Positions 21,490 to 33,284 of a stretch of DNA of 64,000 bases are shown one piece after another. The notes under the pieces are model-generated. The model made no database searches and had not been told where the DNA came from. It saw nothing but the letters and a program-made list of their open reading frames with translations. The stretch's first letter is position 1; the number at the start of each line of letters is the position of its first letter. A program made the translations under genes and the position numbers. The DNA comes from Escarpia spicata (taxonomy: Eukaryota > Annelida > Polychaeta > Sabellida > Siboglinidae): NCBI GenBank assembly GCA_963995525.1, contig OZ023208.1:23436604-23500603 (forward strand). Reading direction: 5' to 3'.

Positions 21490-22150
21490 TATATGTCACA
21501 TAAGGAGACTATAGAACTGGCCCAGGAACCGAGGTATTTAAGATAGTCGACCTACTCCAAAATAGTTCCTTCTCTGGTTACAATGTTAATGTTTTCAGGG
21601 TGGTTTTAGGCCATGCACTTGGTTTTTCTAGAATTTATGTCCAAAGTCAAATCGAGGACTACTAAGAAGAGGTCCGGTGCAAGTGTTTCTTTTTGCAGAA
21701 CTCCTGCCAGGATCCAAACAGTTGTGTCTCTCCATCTGGTACCAATACTTTAGCACGCATGGTCTTTTACATTTTGACAATAGCTCTTACCAGCTGTTCG
21801 GGATACCATAGATCTTAAGAATCTTCATTATTTTGTGAAAACGGATTGTGTCAAATGTTTTTGAAAATCTATGACTGTGCAGGAAGAGTTGTCGAACTAA
21901 TTATTCCCATTAGCCTACCCAGTATTATTACATAGCCGGTTGTAGTCCACCCTGCACCTAATCCATTCTGATTTGCTCTTAGAAGGTGATCAATTTCTCA
22001 ATGTACTCTGTTCAGTATCATTGAATTGAAAGTCTTCGCAACAATGACGTTCAGACTACTTCCCCTGTAGGCCTACTTCCCTCACAAATATAAATCGCCA
22101 GATTTTGGTTATGGAATTATTTTCAGGCCATATAATGCTAATAATCATCA
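21490..22150 (-). mobile_element. RTE-like RT fragment (minus half of the inverted pair)
   Basis: The minus strand reads DFQKHLTQSVF, GTRWRDTTVWILAGVLQKET, LAPDLFLVVLDLTLD and YLKYLGSWASS. GVLQ-LAP-LF is the box preceding FADD in RTE-like RTs, but the FADD stretch itself is missing here. No intact frame. Confidence 0.6.
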
Positions 22151-23109
22151 ACAAAATATTTAACTGCCTCAATTTGTTTTCTATAAGTGACATAGCTGAA
22201 TTCAACACATAACTCTTTGCTCTCTTCATTTTGGATCGTTTGAGTTTAGTTGTTCTGCTGTAATTAACATTGTTGTGATGAATGTATCATGACAAATAAG
22301 ATAAAGGCAATTGTTTAATTCAAAATGCAAGCACATATAGATTGTGGATTTGCGGAAACAGCGTTATATGATCATAACACTGAGGAAGTTGCCATATGCA
22401 TTTTACGCAAATAAACAATAAATGACCAACCAAAGCATTTGTTGCAGTCGTAGAAGTCTTAACATCCAGAAACTAAATGGAATTTAGAATCACTGGGAAA
22501 ATGTAACTATATCTGGAGGTAATGGTTATAATAAGCATTGATATGAAGGCTGTCATGATGGATTTGTGCAAATTTCAAAAAGTCCAATCTTTTTTTACAG
22601 GCATCGATACCTCGAACCCCCTACTAAATGGCATTTTGAATCATTCCGGTAAAATACAACTCAATTTGGAAATAATGGTTATGATGGAATCATTCTTAAA
22701 TTCCAACTATAACAGGATATATAATCAATACATTTATACGGTGATGTCCATATTGGATTTATGCAAATAAAAAAATGCCGATCATAATATATGTTTCACT
22801 CGTTAATGGCATGAGCCTCCAGACACCTACTGTATTTAGAATAATTGTGAAATTCCAACTATAATTGGATATACGATCAAATCACTGATATGGTGGTGGC
22901 CATATTGGATATATGCAAATTTAAAAAGCCCGATCGAAATATTTCTTTCACTCTTTGACTGACAAGCTTCCAGGTACTTAATGTATTTAGAATAATTGTG
23001 CAATTCCAACTTTAATTGGATGTATGATAAAAGAAATACTGATGTAGAGGCGGCCATATTAGATATGCACATAAAACAAATTGCTCAAGGGTACCAAAAT
23101 GGACTCGGC

Positions 23110-24300
23110 GATTTTCAAAACTCAGATCTCAGAACTCAGAATTAATTTATTTGACCTTTAAATACGATACATATACAAAGAATAACATAAGTAATAGATA
23201 AGGTCAGGAGACTCCCTTTAAGATATATAATATCTCTTGCACAAGAGCGACCCCATAAATAAAACAACAACAAAATTTACATAACACAAATCAGAATAGC
23301 ATATGACTTGTTTTTAAAGTTGATAATTACTCAATGTATCAACATACATACATAATACAAGGAACGATTATATGTACTCGTGTACACATTGACTTACATA
23401 TTTATACTTAGGTATACATTTCAATACGTATTACGAATTACAAATAAAGCAATTATGAATACGACAACTGGATTCATAATGTAAAATAAAAACGTTTTCT
23501 GTGTTTGTTGAAAATCCACATACACTGTGTGTGTAAATTATATTAATGATAATACTTGGTGTATTGTTAACTGCCTCTACTAGGTTGTGTCTAATGCATT
23601 TTTGGAAAATTCATGTTTGAATCTGGACATATACAAATTATTTCTTTCACGTGTGCAGTGCTGATGGTATCATTGATGTGTGTGTGTTTGAAAAACATTG
23701 AAATAGTAGGGTAAAGGATTTATAATTAATTTATAACAACATTTTAATTGTTGGATTTTATAAATGTCATCCAACTTGATGAAGTCTTAAAAATAGGACT
23801 TGCGTAAGCATTATATTTACTTAAGGATATTATTCGTATTGCTTTTCTCTGTAATTTGAAGATTCTATGTGCCTGATTACCCCATAAAAGTAAGCCATAA
23901 TTAATATGAGGGAGTAAAAAGAGCATTGTGTATAATATATAATGTATTAAGTGGTAAAATGTGTTTAAGTTTATTTAATATGCCTATTGTTTAGATATTT
24001 TATTTGCTATTTTGTTTGTACGACTCTGCCAATTTAAATGGTTATTGTGATGCCTAAAAATTATTTTTAATCATTTACACATTCAATGTATGCCCCATCT
24101 ATTTGTAACACAGGGTATTCTACTTTCTTTTGAGGCATATAAAAATCATGAATTTAGTCTTTTTGGCATTGAGCGATAGTTTATTAGCTTTCAACCAATT
24201 GCTAATCTTTGTTAGTTCTTTGTTAATATTTTTTAATTCGCATTTGGTCTTCTGAATCATTAAATGTATTTAGTTTAATATATCGTTATCAATTGTGTGA
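23110..24300 (-). mobile_element. LINE E (CR1/jockey-like) 3' part, left arm
   Basis: The minus strand has ISNWLKANKLSLNAKKTKFM, LNKLKHILPLN, INYGLLLWGNQAHRIFKLQR and KAIRIISLSKYNA. The tail has AATAAA-type sequence and TTCTGAGTTCTGAG units near 23125. Most of this is absent from the right arm. Confidence 0.75.
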
Positions 24301-24686
24301 AATGCTTTAGATAATAATAATAATGTATTTATTTCAGACAATCATCATGTCCATATATAAAAGTACATAAATAAAACTATGTAAATAAATATAAAAATAC
24401 ACCGATAAGAACAACATGTTTAACAATAAAAATTATATAAATCCCGGACCCACTGGTGCCACAGTTTCGAAGTCGCTAGTTTTAATGCTACAAATAATGG
24501 GATTCAAAGACATGTCAATCCTATTCATTAGGCTAAAATTAGCCTTTCTGATAACACATTTACCCGAGCTGACTTTAGTTGTAGCAAACATGTGGCTAGC
24601 GGTACATCTCATGGGCAAATTGTTCAATATCCTGAAAGAGTTGTTATATGCAACAACGAATTGCTGAAAATAAACTTTTCTAAAGT

Positions 24687-25238
24687 TCACCCATAACGCA
24701 CACATACAGATATTACCAAAATACGCTGTAAATAGCTTATTTTTACAGCAGTTGAACAAAAGTGGAATTTTTGACGTAACATATTACTCTTGGCATACAA
24801 AAGTCTCACTTTGGCATGCATGTCAGACTCATCTGACAAGTTATTAGAAATTACATGTCCAAGATATTTACAAGAGGTGGCACAGTTTAACTTCTTTCCT
24901 CCTAATGTCATTTCTTTAGAAATATTTGATTTTCTAGATTCAAAGTACATGACTAGGAATTTACCCGCATTGTATTGCACGTCATGCTCACATCCATATG
25001 AGTAACACATGTCAAGTAGTGTTTGTAGTCCTTTAGCAGAAGGTGCAAACAGAAGTAGATCATCGGCGTATATAAGGTAATTAACAACCATGTTACCAAG
25101 ACTACAACCGATTTGTTTTTTGTGCAGTTGTATACTTAGATTATCTATATAAATGTTAAAAAGTAAAGGGGATAACTTCCCACCTTGCTTACCGAGAAGA
25201 CGTCCGAGTAGGTATTTCCCCATCGTATTCATACACAT
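24687..25238 (-). CDS. LINE C RT C-terminal half, left arm
   Basis: 183 codons with the GGKLSPLLFNIYIDNLS box, then the catalytic YLIYADDLLLFAPS, QYNAGKFLVMYF and SCKYLGHVISNNLSDE. The C-terminal part continues in another frame at 24433-24759 (NNSFRILNNLPMRCTASHMF). Confidence 0.8.
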   Translation of the reverse strand: MCMNTMGKYLLGRLLGKQGGKLSPLLFNIYIDNLSIQLHKKQIGCSLGNMVVNYLIYADDLLLFAPSAKGLQTLLDMCYSYGCEHDVQYNAGKFLVMYFESRKSNISKEMTLGGKKLNCATSCKYLGHVISNNLSDESDMHAKVRLLYAKSNMLRQKFHFCSTAVKISYLQRILVISVCVRYG

Positions 25239-26185
25239 TGATTATTGAATTCATTGCTGAGTACTCTTAAGATATATTTTGGTACATTTCGTTGTTCTAG
25301 TTTCGTTAAAAATTTAAGCAAACGTAAAAGCAACGCCTTTGATGCATCTAAAAACGCGACGTGCATAGCTGAACCATGTTCAGTGTAGAACCTTAATAGT
25401 TCTTTAAATGCAAACACGCATAACTCCGTTCCATGTTTAGGCTTAAAGTCAAATAGATTAGGAGTGGTTTCCAAGTACATTTCCATTCTGTTAAAAAGAA
25501 CAGTGTCTCTTATCTTCGAAAATATGTTCGATTCACATATTGGCCTATAATTACCTTTGTCGTTTATTAGTCTATTCTTGACTTTAATAATTGGTACAAT
25601 AACAGACTGTGATATTTCTTCTGGTATATAACCAAGCACCAGAATCGAAGACACAAGGATAGACAAAAGCACAGCGAGTTGAGAATCAGCGAACTTAATA
25701 TGTTCTGCATTGATACCGTCCAGACCTGGTGACTTATTTTTTGAGAGTCCATTAATAATATCCACCAGTTCAACTGCACCAACAGTCATTCCCTTATTGC
25801 CAGTGGAACAATCATAACAAACTTTATCACATCGACTATCCTCCACATCATAAAATAATTTTTCATAATGATGCTTCCACATTGACCCGATGTTTACGTC
25901 ACCGTGTATATTATCAATGTTGTTCAGAAGTTTTACTTTACTGTTCGTACAGTGCTTAATTTCTTTCCGGAATTTGCGGTGGTCGTTTTGACTCAACTGT
26001 TCTGCAATGTTATCAGCAATGATAGTTTCTTTCTCCCTTTTACATTTTCTGATCGCCTGCTTGAATTTAATTCTGGATAATTTCATAACATTAAAAATGT
26101 CACCTTGTCTAGGTTTACCAATCTCTTTCCATATACAGTAAGCATCACGGGCTGCACAATGAAGCTCTTTCACTTGCTCGTCCAA
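25229..26185 (-). CDS. LINE C linker and RT N-terminal half, left arm
   Basis: 318 codons. Coiled, basic linker (KFKQAIRKCKREKETIIADN), then RT boxes NKSPGLDGINAEHIKFA, PEEISQSVIVPIIK, KGNYRPICESNIFSKI and HVAFLDASKALL. This arm keeps FYDVEDSRCDK in one frame, where the right arm has lost two bases. The frame stops just before the GGKLSPLLFN box. Confidence 0.8.
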   Translation of the reverse strand: MDEQVKELHCAARDAYCIWKEIGKPRQGDIFNVMKLSRIKFKQAIRKCKREKETIIADNIAEQLSQNDHRKFRKEIKHCTNSKVKLLNNIDNIHGDVNIGSMWKHHYEKLFYDVEDSRCDKVCYDCSTGNKGMTVGAVELVDIINGLSKNKSPGLDGINAEHIKFADSQLAVLLSILVSSILVLGYIPEEISQSVIVPIIKVKNRLINDKGNYRPICESNIFSKIRDTVLFNRMEMYLETTPNLFDFKPKHGTELCVFAFKELLRFYTEHGSAMHVAFLDASKALLLRLLKFLTKLEQRNVPKYILRVLSNEFNNQCV

Positions 26186-26582
26186 CCTTGTACAGCATTA
26201 TACTTATAAGCACCTTTGCGATTTGACCGAAATGTGTAACCACACCTCTTCAATGTAATTACAATAGAATTGTAAAAGTCATAATGATGATTACAGTTTT
26301 GACAATTGGGATCAGTGCATTTAACACCCGGTGGAACATTCAGTTTGCTCAATTCAACGTTCGTGCATTCTCTATATGTGTTAATATCTTGTGGGTGTAA
26401 TCTGTCCCAGTGTATGCCTTGCATAATTTCATTAGTATTTACACTACCACTAACGCATTCTGGTACAATAGCATTGCCTATACTGAACAATATCGGGTGG
26501 AGATCAAAATAAATATTGTCATAAAGTATGGACATGTTAGATAGGCAATCCTTCGCATCACCGGTACATATGATATGGTCTA

Positions 26583-29060
26583 GATTTAACAAGACAAGAT
26601 TTAACAAGATTGCCACCCAGAGAATTAAATCTAGGTGGCAGGTGGACAAGGAAACCTTTGGCTTATCGAGAGTCCAACCCTTTTATCTATGTATATCCCG
26701 CCCTTCTGAGGTATGTGTCGATTTTATTTTTATACATATTCACGTTACTAGCACCCAAACAATCAGCAGATAATCTGTTCCATTCATTTACAGTCCTTTG
26801 TGAAAATGAGAACTTTCTTATATCTAATCTACACTGCTCCTTTGCTAATGTAACTTCATGTCCTCTAGTCCTTCTATCTTTCTTAACTGAGAAAAAAATA
26901 GTTCTATCAATATTTTCATAACCATTTATTATTTTATACCCTTCTATCTGATCTTCTCTCAATCTCCTGGTCTCTAGTGTTGTTAAACCACATTCTTTTA
27001 AGCGAATTTCATAACTAAGATCCCTCAGTTTTGGTATCATTTTAATCGCTCTCCTTTGTACTCTTTCTAGCATATATATGTCCTTCTTGCGATATGGCTT
27101 CCACGCTTGTACACAATATTCAAAATGAGGCCTCACTATTGTTTTGTACAGCGGTATTATTTGTTCTTTTTCCTTATACGTTATATTTCGCGTAATTAAT
27201 CCAAGGATTTTATTTCCCTTTTAAGCCGCAATTCCGCACTGCTCTGAAACGTTCATATCAGCACTAATGGTTAACCTTAGTACAGTGCCCCCCCCCCCCC
27301 CCCCCCCCCATTGTATATTCTGCCTCTTCGTTCCCATGTTCTGTGTGGAGGCATTTACTTTTCCCAAAATTGAACTGCATTTGCCACTTTTCAGACCATT
27401 TAATCATCCTGTCAAGATCATCTTGTAAATGCTGTCTATCTCCATCACTTTTAATCCTTCTAAACACTTTTATATCATCCGCAAATTTCAACACCTTGCT
27501 TGTTATTTCATCATCCAAATCGTTGGTCCTAATACTGATCCCTGTGGTACCCCACTCAATACAGATGTCCAGTTTGAAGCCCTCCCCATCAACTACTACA
27601 CGTTGTCTTCTGTTAATCAGCCATTTTTCTATCCAGTTTATTATACCATTTCCTATGCCATGGGCCTTTAGTTTAAGCAGTAATCTTTAATGTGGTACTT
27701 TGTCGAAAGCTTTTTGAAAATCTAAGTAGACGATATCTACTGGTGATCCCTCATCTACCCATTTAGTGATGTCTTCTAAAAACATAACATATTTGTAAAG
27801 CATGACCTCGCTTTTAAAAACCCATATTGAGATGGGTCTATCAAGTTAGGTTTAACAAGAAAATCCACCATGTAATCTTTAATTATTCTTTCTAATAAGC
27901 TGCAAATCACTGATGTTAAACTTAATGGTCTATAGTTTTCTGACTTGTTTCTCGAACATTTTTTTGAAATAATGGTATAATGTTTGCCTCTTGCCATTCT
28001 AAAGGAACAACTCCCTCTTCTAATGACAAATTGAAAACTGTTGTTATACAATTTCCAATAGTAGTTTGGGCGGAATCCCATCCATTCCAGGTGATTCATA
28101 GCCCTTATTTTCTTATCTATCATTTCCGGGGTTACAATTAACTGTCCTAAATAGTCTGAATCTGCCCCCTTGAACTTAGCTTCTGGTACTGGCAGTGAAC
28201 TAATATATTCCCTGGTAAACACTGAACTACAATATTCATTCAGGTCTTCTGCCATTGATAATCCCTCTGATATTATATTTTCAGCACTATCTTCTAGACG
28301 ACCGACCTTATCCTGAACTTTATGTTTGCTTCGAACATACGCATAAAAACTCTTGCTGTCATGTTTTATATTACTAGCTAATTGTTGTTCATAGCTTCTC
28401 TTTGAATTTCTAATTTCAGCTGTAACTTACTTTTTACTATTCGTTTCTGATTTTATTTTGATGGTAAAATGTATCTGGTTGTGATCACTACTCCCCAGTG
28501 GCTCACATATCTTGACATTGTCAACTAATTCATTCTGTGAGGACAAAACTATGTCTAACACATTCTCATCCCTGGTTGGTTCTAGCACATGTTGAGAAAG
28601 GAAAGTATCTTGAACTAAAACTAAAAACTTGTGGTCCTCACTCCCCATACTCTGTAGAGATTTTCATTTGTTTCATTACTTCCCTTATAGCGTTTTGTAT
28701 TGTTTTATTCTCTTCTATGCTTATGTTTGGACTTCGATAAACTAACCCAACTGTTAACGTTGAGTTTCCTGTAACTATGTTACACCAAACAGCTTCTTCG
28801 CAATCTGCTTCTAATTTTATTTCATGAGCCTGGATAGATTCTTTAATATATAAAATAACTCCACCTCCCTTTCTTCCTATTCTATCTTTCAGTCCCAATT
28901 CGGCATCTGATATATTGGTGGTGGTCCAGGATTAGGATATACCTATAATGTGAGTGTCAATATCTTCTACCATATTGTTTAGTTTATTTCTTTTGTTTAC
29001 TATTCTCCTTGCATTTAAACAAACACATTTATATCCAGCGATAAATGACCCGCAATATAC
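26583..29060 (-). mobile_element. LINE B (CR1-type), left arm, without Penelope insertion
   Basis: Fragments in order are endonuclease (DAELGLKDRIGRKGGGVILY, SSDHNQIHFTIKI), RT (MDGIPPK-like, ENYRPLSLTSVICSLLERII, FADDIKVFRRIKSDGDRQHL), and C-terminal RPHFEYCVQAWKPYRKKDI, LKECGLTTLETRRLREDQIE, IDTYLRRAGYT. A poly-C run at 27290-27309 breaks one frame. The 3' end has two copies of a TTAACAAGAT motif (26583-26612). At 26892-26903 it carries the intact, unoccupied target site of the Penelope insertion found in the other arm. Confidence 0.85.
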
Positions 29061-29125
29061 AAAATGGTTGGTTGCCCGACTAGTTGTGTGCATTTGCAAC
29101 ACGTTTGACAAAGAAATAAGCCTAC

Positions 29126-29517
29126 CTGCGTTCCCCGAATACCCTCCGAGGAAGCTCTATACTTCTCCGCAGAGCCGGCGACCCCCGAAGGTTGAATATT
29201 TTGCGTAACGAGACTGGCCATCGAAGTCGCTGAGGTCAACCCGAAGGTGTTGAGGTTCTTGCGAGGTGACTTGGTGAAGTTTGTCTATTCCTTCAATAAA
29301 CACATACATTTTGTTGAGTGGACATGCAATGTTCGCCGCTATTCACATAGCACTGTATGTAAACGTTTAAGATACCCCAATAGGTTCCTAACCGGGAAAA
29401 GCATCGCAATAGTACACACCCCACCAATATTCCCTGAAGACGGATCCAAAGCCGCTCCTGTAGTTGTACCAAACCGCGGTAGAAATCAACTTCACCGTTG
29501 AATCTCTTCTGGAACAC
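29126..29517 (-). pseudogene. FReD gene, left arm: first two visible exons, frameshifted
   Basis: Mirror of 30303-30693. Exon a is 29420-29517 and is 98 bp rather than 97, because one extra A (T on the coding strand) breaks the frame after VDFYRG. Exon b is 29126-29290. It has one inserted C and one lost base relative to the right arm that compensate each other but scramble the residues around SAEKYRASIGG. Splice signals are kept. Homopolymer-type one-base differences can be consensus errors, so true inactivation is not certain. Exon a ends only four bases from the gap. Confidence 0.75.
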
Positions 29518-29521
29518 CTGG

Positions 29522-29721
29522 NNNNNNNNNNNNNNNNNNNNNNNNNNNNNNNNNNNNNNNNNNNNNNNNNNNNNNNNNNNNNNNNNNNNNNNNNNNNNNN
29601 NNNNNNNNNNNNNNNNNNNNNNNNNNNNNNNNNNNNNNNNNNNNNNNNNNNNNNNNNNNNNNNNNNNNNNNNNNNNNNNNNNNNNNNNNNNNNNNNNNNN
29701 NNNNNNNNNNNNNNNNNNNNN
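29522..29721. other. Assembly gap (200 N)
   Basis: Exactly 200 unspecified bases at the junction of the two arms. A round number suggests a placeholder gap from scaffolding rather than a measured length. The right contig has about 390 bp between its palindromic core and FReD exon a that has no counterpart on the left, so a symmetric structure would need roughly that much sequence here. Confidence 0.97.
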
Positions 29722-29778
29722 GACAGAGATATATATATTCTATATCTTACTGTCTGTATATTATATATATGTATATAA

Positions 29779-29809
<31 letters not shown>

Positions 29810-29909
29810 CATACATATATATATATATATATATATGTATGTATATATTTATATACATATATATATATAATATACAGACAGTAAGATAGAGAATATATAT
29901 ATCTCTGTC
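29722..29909. repeat. Near-perfect AT-rich palindrome at the centre
   Basis: The first 39 bases after the gap are, with one mismatch, the reverse complement of the last 39 bases ending at 29909. The interior is alternating TA with symmetric TATG/CATA interruptions. The centre is near 29815. It could extrude as a cruciform, or it could be a fold-back stub at a contig end. Confidence 0.9.
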
Positions 29910-30081
29910 TTTGTCTCTGTCTCTCTGTCTCTCTGTCTCTCTGTCTCTCTGTCTCTCTGTCTCTCTGTCTCTCTGTCTGTCTGTATGTCTGTTTGTCTGT
30001 CTGTCTCTCTCATTCTCTCTCCGGTTGGTTACTTATATATGTTATTGGCTACTTGTAGTATATATTATATATTGGCTGCTA

Positions 30082-30125
<44 letters not shown>

Positions 30126-30131
30126 TAGTAG

Positions 30132-30172
<41 letters not shown>

Positions 30173-30300
30173 ATGTGTTTATTAATGCTAATATATTTAA
30201 TTGACTTTTTATACTTGTTTTTGTTAAAACAATCATTCAAATGTTACTGGGCTCTCATTTTTGTTATTACAATTCATTTAGAGACGTTGTTGTCTGTACC
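29910..30300. repeat. (CTCTGT)n tract, TA-rich hairpin and FReD upstream intron
   Basis: A CTCTGT-type microsatellite runs to about 30013. A hairpin follows: a short arm containing TTGGCTGCTAGTATA near 30072 pairs with TATACTAGTAGCCAA near 30139 across a TA tract. The last 60 bp before 30303 match the sequence upstream of the third FReD copy (near 50670), so they are intron sequence of the gene family. Confidence 0.75.
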
Positions 30301-30302
30301 AG

Positions 30303-30693
30303 GTGTTCCAGAAGAGATTCAACGGTGAAGTTGATTTCTACCGCGGTTGGTACAACTACAGGAGCGGCTTTGGATCCGTCTTCAGGGAATATTGGTGGGG
30401 TGTGTACTATTGCGCTGCTTTTCCCGGTTAGGAACCTATTGGGGTATCTTAAACGTTTACATACAGTGCTATGTGAATAGCGGCGAACATTGCATGTCCA
30501 CTCAACAAAATGTATGTGTTTATTGAAGGAATAGACAAACTTCACCAAGTCACCTCGCAAGAACCTCAACACCTTCGGGTTGACCTCAGCGACTTCGATG
30601 GCCAGTCTCGTTACGCAAAATATTCAACCTTCGGGGTCGCCGGCTCTGCGGAGAAGTATAGAGCTTCCATCGGAGGGTATTCGGGGAACGCAG
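30303..30693 (+). CDS. FReD gene, right arm: first two visible exons
   Basis: These exons encode the front half of a fibrinogen C-terminal domain, the globular lectin-like module of ficolins, tenascins and invertebrate FREPs. Exon a is 30303-30399, after an AG at 30301-30302, with the family hallmark VDFYRGW and EYWW. A phase-1 donor (GTGTGT) leads to exon b at 30529-30693, encoding KLHQVTSQ, LRVDL, DFDG, YAKY and EKYRASIGGYSGNAG. Joining restores EYWWGIDKLHQ with no frame break. The donor after 30693 is GTAGGC. Exon b is followed within about 40 bp by LINE B sequence. Upstream exons (signal peptide, start codon) are not visible and would fall in or beyond the central gap. The function is inferred to be a secreted recognition or adhesion protein. 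The ligand is unknown. Confidence 0.88.
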
Positions 30694-33284
30694 GTAGGCT
30701 TATTTCTTTGTCAAACGTGTTGCAAATGCACACAACTAGTCGGGCAACCAACCATTTTGTATATTGCGGGTCATTTATCGCTGGATATAAATGTGTTTGT
30801 TTAAATGCAAGGAGAATAGTAAACAAAAGAAATAAACTAAACAATGTGGTAGAAGATATTGACACTCACATTATAGGTATATCCTAATCTTGGACCACCA
30901 CCAATATATCAGATGCCGAATTGGGACTGAAAGATAGAACAGGAAGAAAGGGAGGTGGAGTTATTTTATATATTAAAGAATCTATCCAGGCTCATGAAAT
31001 AAAATTAGAAAGAGAAGCAGATTGCGAAGAAGCTGTTTGGTGTAACATAGTTACAGGAAACTCAACGTTAACAGTTGGGCTAGTTTATCGAAGAGAATAA
31101 AACAATACAAAACGCTATAAAGGAAGTAATGAAAAAAATGAAAATCTCTACAGAGTATGGGGAGTGAGGACCACAAGTTTTTAGTTTTAGTTCAAGATAC
31201 TTTCCTTTCTCAACATGTGCTAGAACCAACCAGGGATGAGAATGTGTTAGACATAGTTTTGTCCTCACAGAATGAATTAGTTGACAATGTCAAGATATGT
31301 GAGCCACTGGGGAGTAGTGATCACAACCAGATACATTTTACCATCAAAATAAAATCAGAAACGAATAGTAAAAAGCAAGTTACAGCTGAAATTAGAAATT
31401 CAAAGAGAAGCTATGAACAACAATTAGCTAGTAATATAAAACATGACAGCAAGAGTTTTTATGCGTATGTTCGAAGCAAACAGAAAGTTCAGGATAAGGT
31501 CGGTCGTCTAGAAGATAGTGCTGAAAATATAATATCAGAGGGATTATCAATGGCAGAAGACCTGAATGAATATTGTAGTTCAGTGTTTACCAGGGAAGAT
31601 ATTAGTTCACTGCCAGTACCAGAAGCTAAGTTCAAGGGGGCAGATTCAGACTATTTAGGACAGTTAATTGTAACCCCGGAAATGATAGCTAAGAAAATAA
31701 GGGCTATGAAGGATAATAAATCAACCGGAATGGATGGGATTCCGCCCAAACTACTATTGGAAATTGTATAACAACAGTTTTCAATTTGTCATTAGAAGAG
31801 GGAGTTGTTCCTTTAGAATGGCAAGAGGCAAACATTATACCATTATTTAAAAAAATGTTCGAGAAACAAGTCAGAAAACTATAGACCATTAAGTTTAACA
31901 TCAGTGATTTGCAGCTTATTAGAAAGAATAATTAAAGACTACATGGTGGATTTTCTTGTTAAACCTAACTTGATAGACCCATCTCAATATGGGTTTTTAA
32001 AAGCGAGGTCATGCTTTACAAATATGTTATGTTTTTAGAAGACATCATTAAATGGGTAGATGAGGGATCACCAGTAGATATCGTCTACTTAGATTTTCAA
32101 AAAGCTTTCGACAAAGTACCACATTAAAGATTACTGCTTAAACTAAAGGCCCATGGCATAGGAAATGGTATAATAAACTGGACAGAAAAATTGCTGATTA
32201 ACAGAAGACAACGTGTAGTAGTTGATGGGGAGGGCTTCAAACTGGACATCTGTATTGAGTGGGGTACCACAGGGATCAGTATTAGGACCGACGATTTGGA
32301 TGATGAAATAACAAGCAAGGTGTTGAAATTTGCGGATGATATAAAAGTGTTTAGAAGGATTAAAAGTGATGGAGATAGACAGCATTTACAAGATGATCTT
32401 GACAGGATGATCAAATGATCTGAAAAGTGGCAAATGCAGTTCAATTTTGGGAAAAGTAAATGCCTCCACACAGGACATGGGAACGAAGAGGCAGAATATA
32501 CAATGGGGGGGGCCCTGTACTAGGGTTAACCATTAGTGCTGATATGAACGTTTCAGAGCAGTGCGGAATTGCGGCTTAAAAGGGAAATAAAATCCTTGGA
32601 TTATGTACGCGAAATATAACGTATAAGGAAAAAGAACAAATAATACCGCTGTACAAAACAATAGTGAGGCCTCATTTTGAATATTGTGTACAAGCGTGGA
32701 AGCCATATCGCAAGAAGGACATATATATGCTAGAAAGAGTACAAAGGAGAGCGATTAAAATGATACCAAAACTGAGGGATCTTAGTTATGAAATTCGCCT
32801 AAAAGAATGTGGTTTAACAACACTAGAGACCAGGAGATTGAGAGAAGATCAGATAGAAGGGTATAAAATAATAAATGGTTATGAAAATATTGATAGAACT
32901 ATTTTTTTCTCAAATTCGAAACTTTCATTTTTCATATCCAAGAATCATGTTAAATTACCTGGTAGAGGCTTTCGTTGACGTGTCACGTCGACTTCATCAG
33001 TACCTATGACGCTGAATGACGTCATCGTACACGTGAGGCAGTTCGTAATTGCCCTCGTCTCTGTTGATGGGTGTTTGGGTTTTTCTGATCCAGATGGCTT
33101 CCTTGATTTGCCGAATTCTTCTGTTGGGTTCTTTGTCAACAATTTTCACTCCCTCCCAGTCTATGATATGGTTTTCAGTTGTCGCATGGTCTGTAAGGGC
33201 GGATTTATTGATGGTAGACATCAATCTTTTTTTTCCGCTCCTTGTGTATTTCTCATTTTTCGTGTTGTCTAGTTTGGGGTAGCC

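Larger units (their letters stand above)
20128..23095. repeat. Older inverted composite element, left arm
   Basis: A 3-kb structure with its own dyad symmetry near 21480. The outer parts (20130-20620 and 22300-23090) are inverted copies of a repeat with ATATGGCCGCC, AATTATAGTTGGAATTT, CAAATATTTCGAT and GCATAAATCCAA modules, several per side. The inner parts are inverted fragments of one RTE-like element. Arm similarity is clearly lower than between the giant arms. The ends look alike (GGTGCCACCTTGTGCA versus GGTACCCTTGAGCA). It lies in the FReD intron and is mirrored at 37138-40118. Confidence 0.8.
24310..26580 (-). mobile_element. LINE C, left arm
   Basis: A 5'-truncated non-LTR element inserted in LINE E. 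It starts inside the endonuclease (LDHIICTGDAKDCL, SDLHPILFSIGN) at its junction with LINE B and runs through the RT to an (ATT)n-like 3' end near 24305. Two main open frames remain, 25229-26185 and 24687-25238. They are separated by a loss of about 13 bp of the SVGNCIKQGG segment compared with the right arm. Confidence 0.82.
1..29521. repeat. Left arm of giant inverted repeat
   Basis: The whole segment recurs in reverse complement on the other side of the N gap. The first bases of the window pair with the sequence ending near 57231, and the last bases before the gap (29511-29521) pair with 30301-30311. Ordered landmarks match: FReD exons, LINE B, LINE C, the 3-kb inverted element, LINE D, the GGT tract, the CA tract, the RTE element and the Kelch exons. 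Single-base differences are about 1% in the stretches I compared. The arm lacks about 4.7 kb present at 49.6-54.4 kb and holds about 6.9 kb (3157-10079) that the right arm lacks. It starts before the window, so its outer end is unknown. Confidence 0.95.

Noticed and set aside
26306..26921. Plus-strand open frames opposite LINE B and LINE C
   Set aside because: These are antisense shadows of minus-strand retrotransposon coding frames.
29388..29884. Open frames running through the N gap
   Set aside because: Unknown bases cannot be read as coding. The apparent continuity is an artefact.
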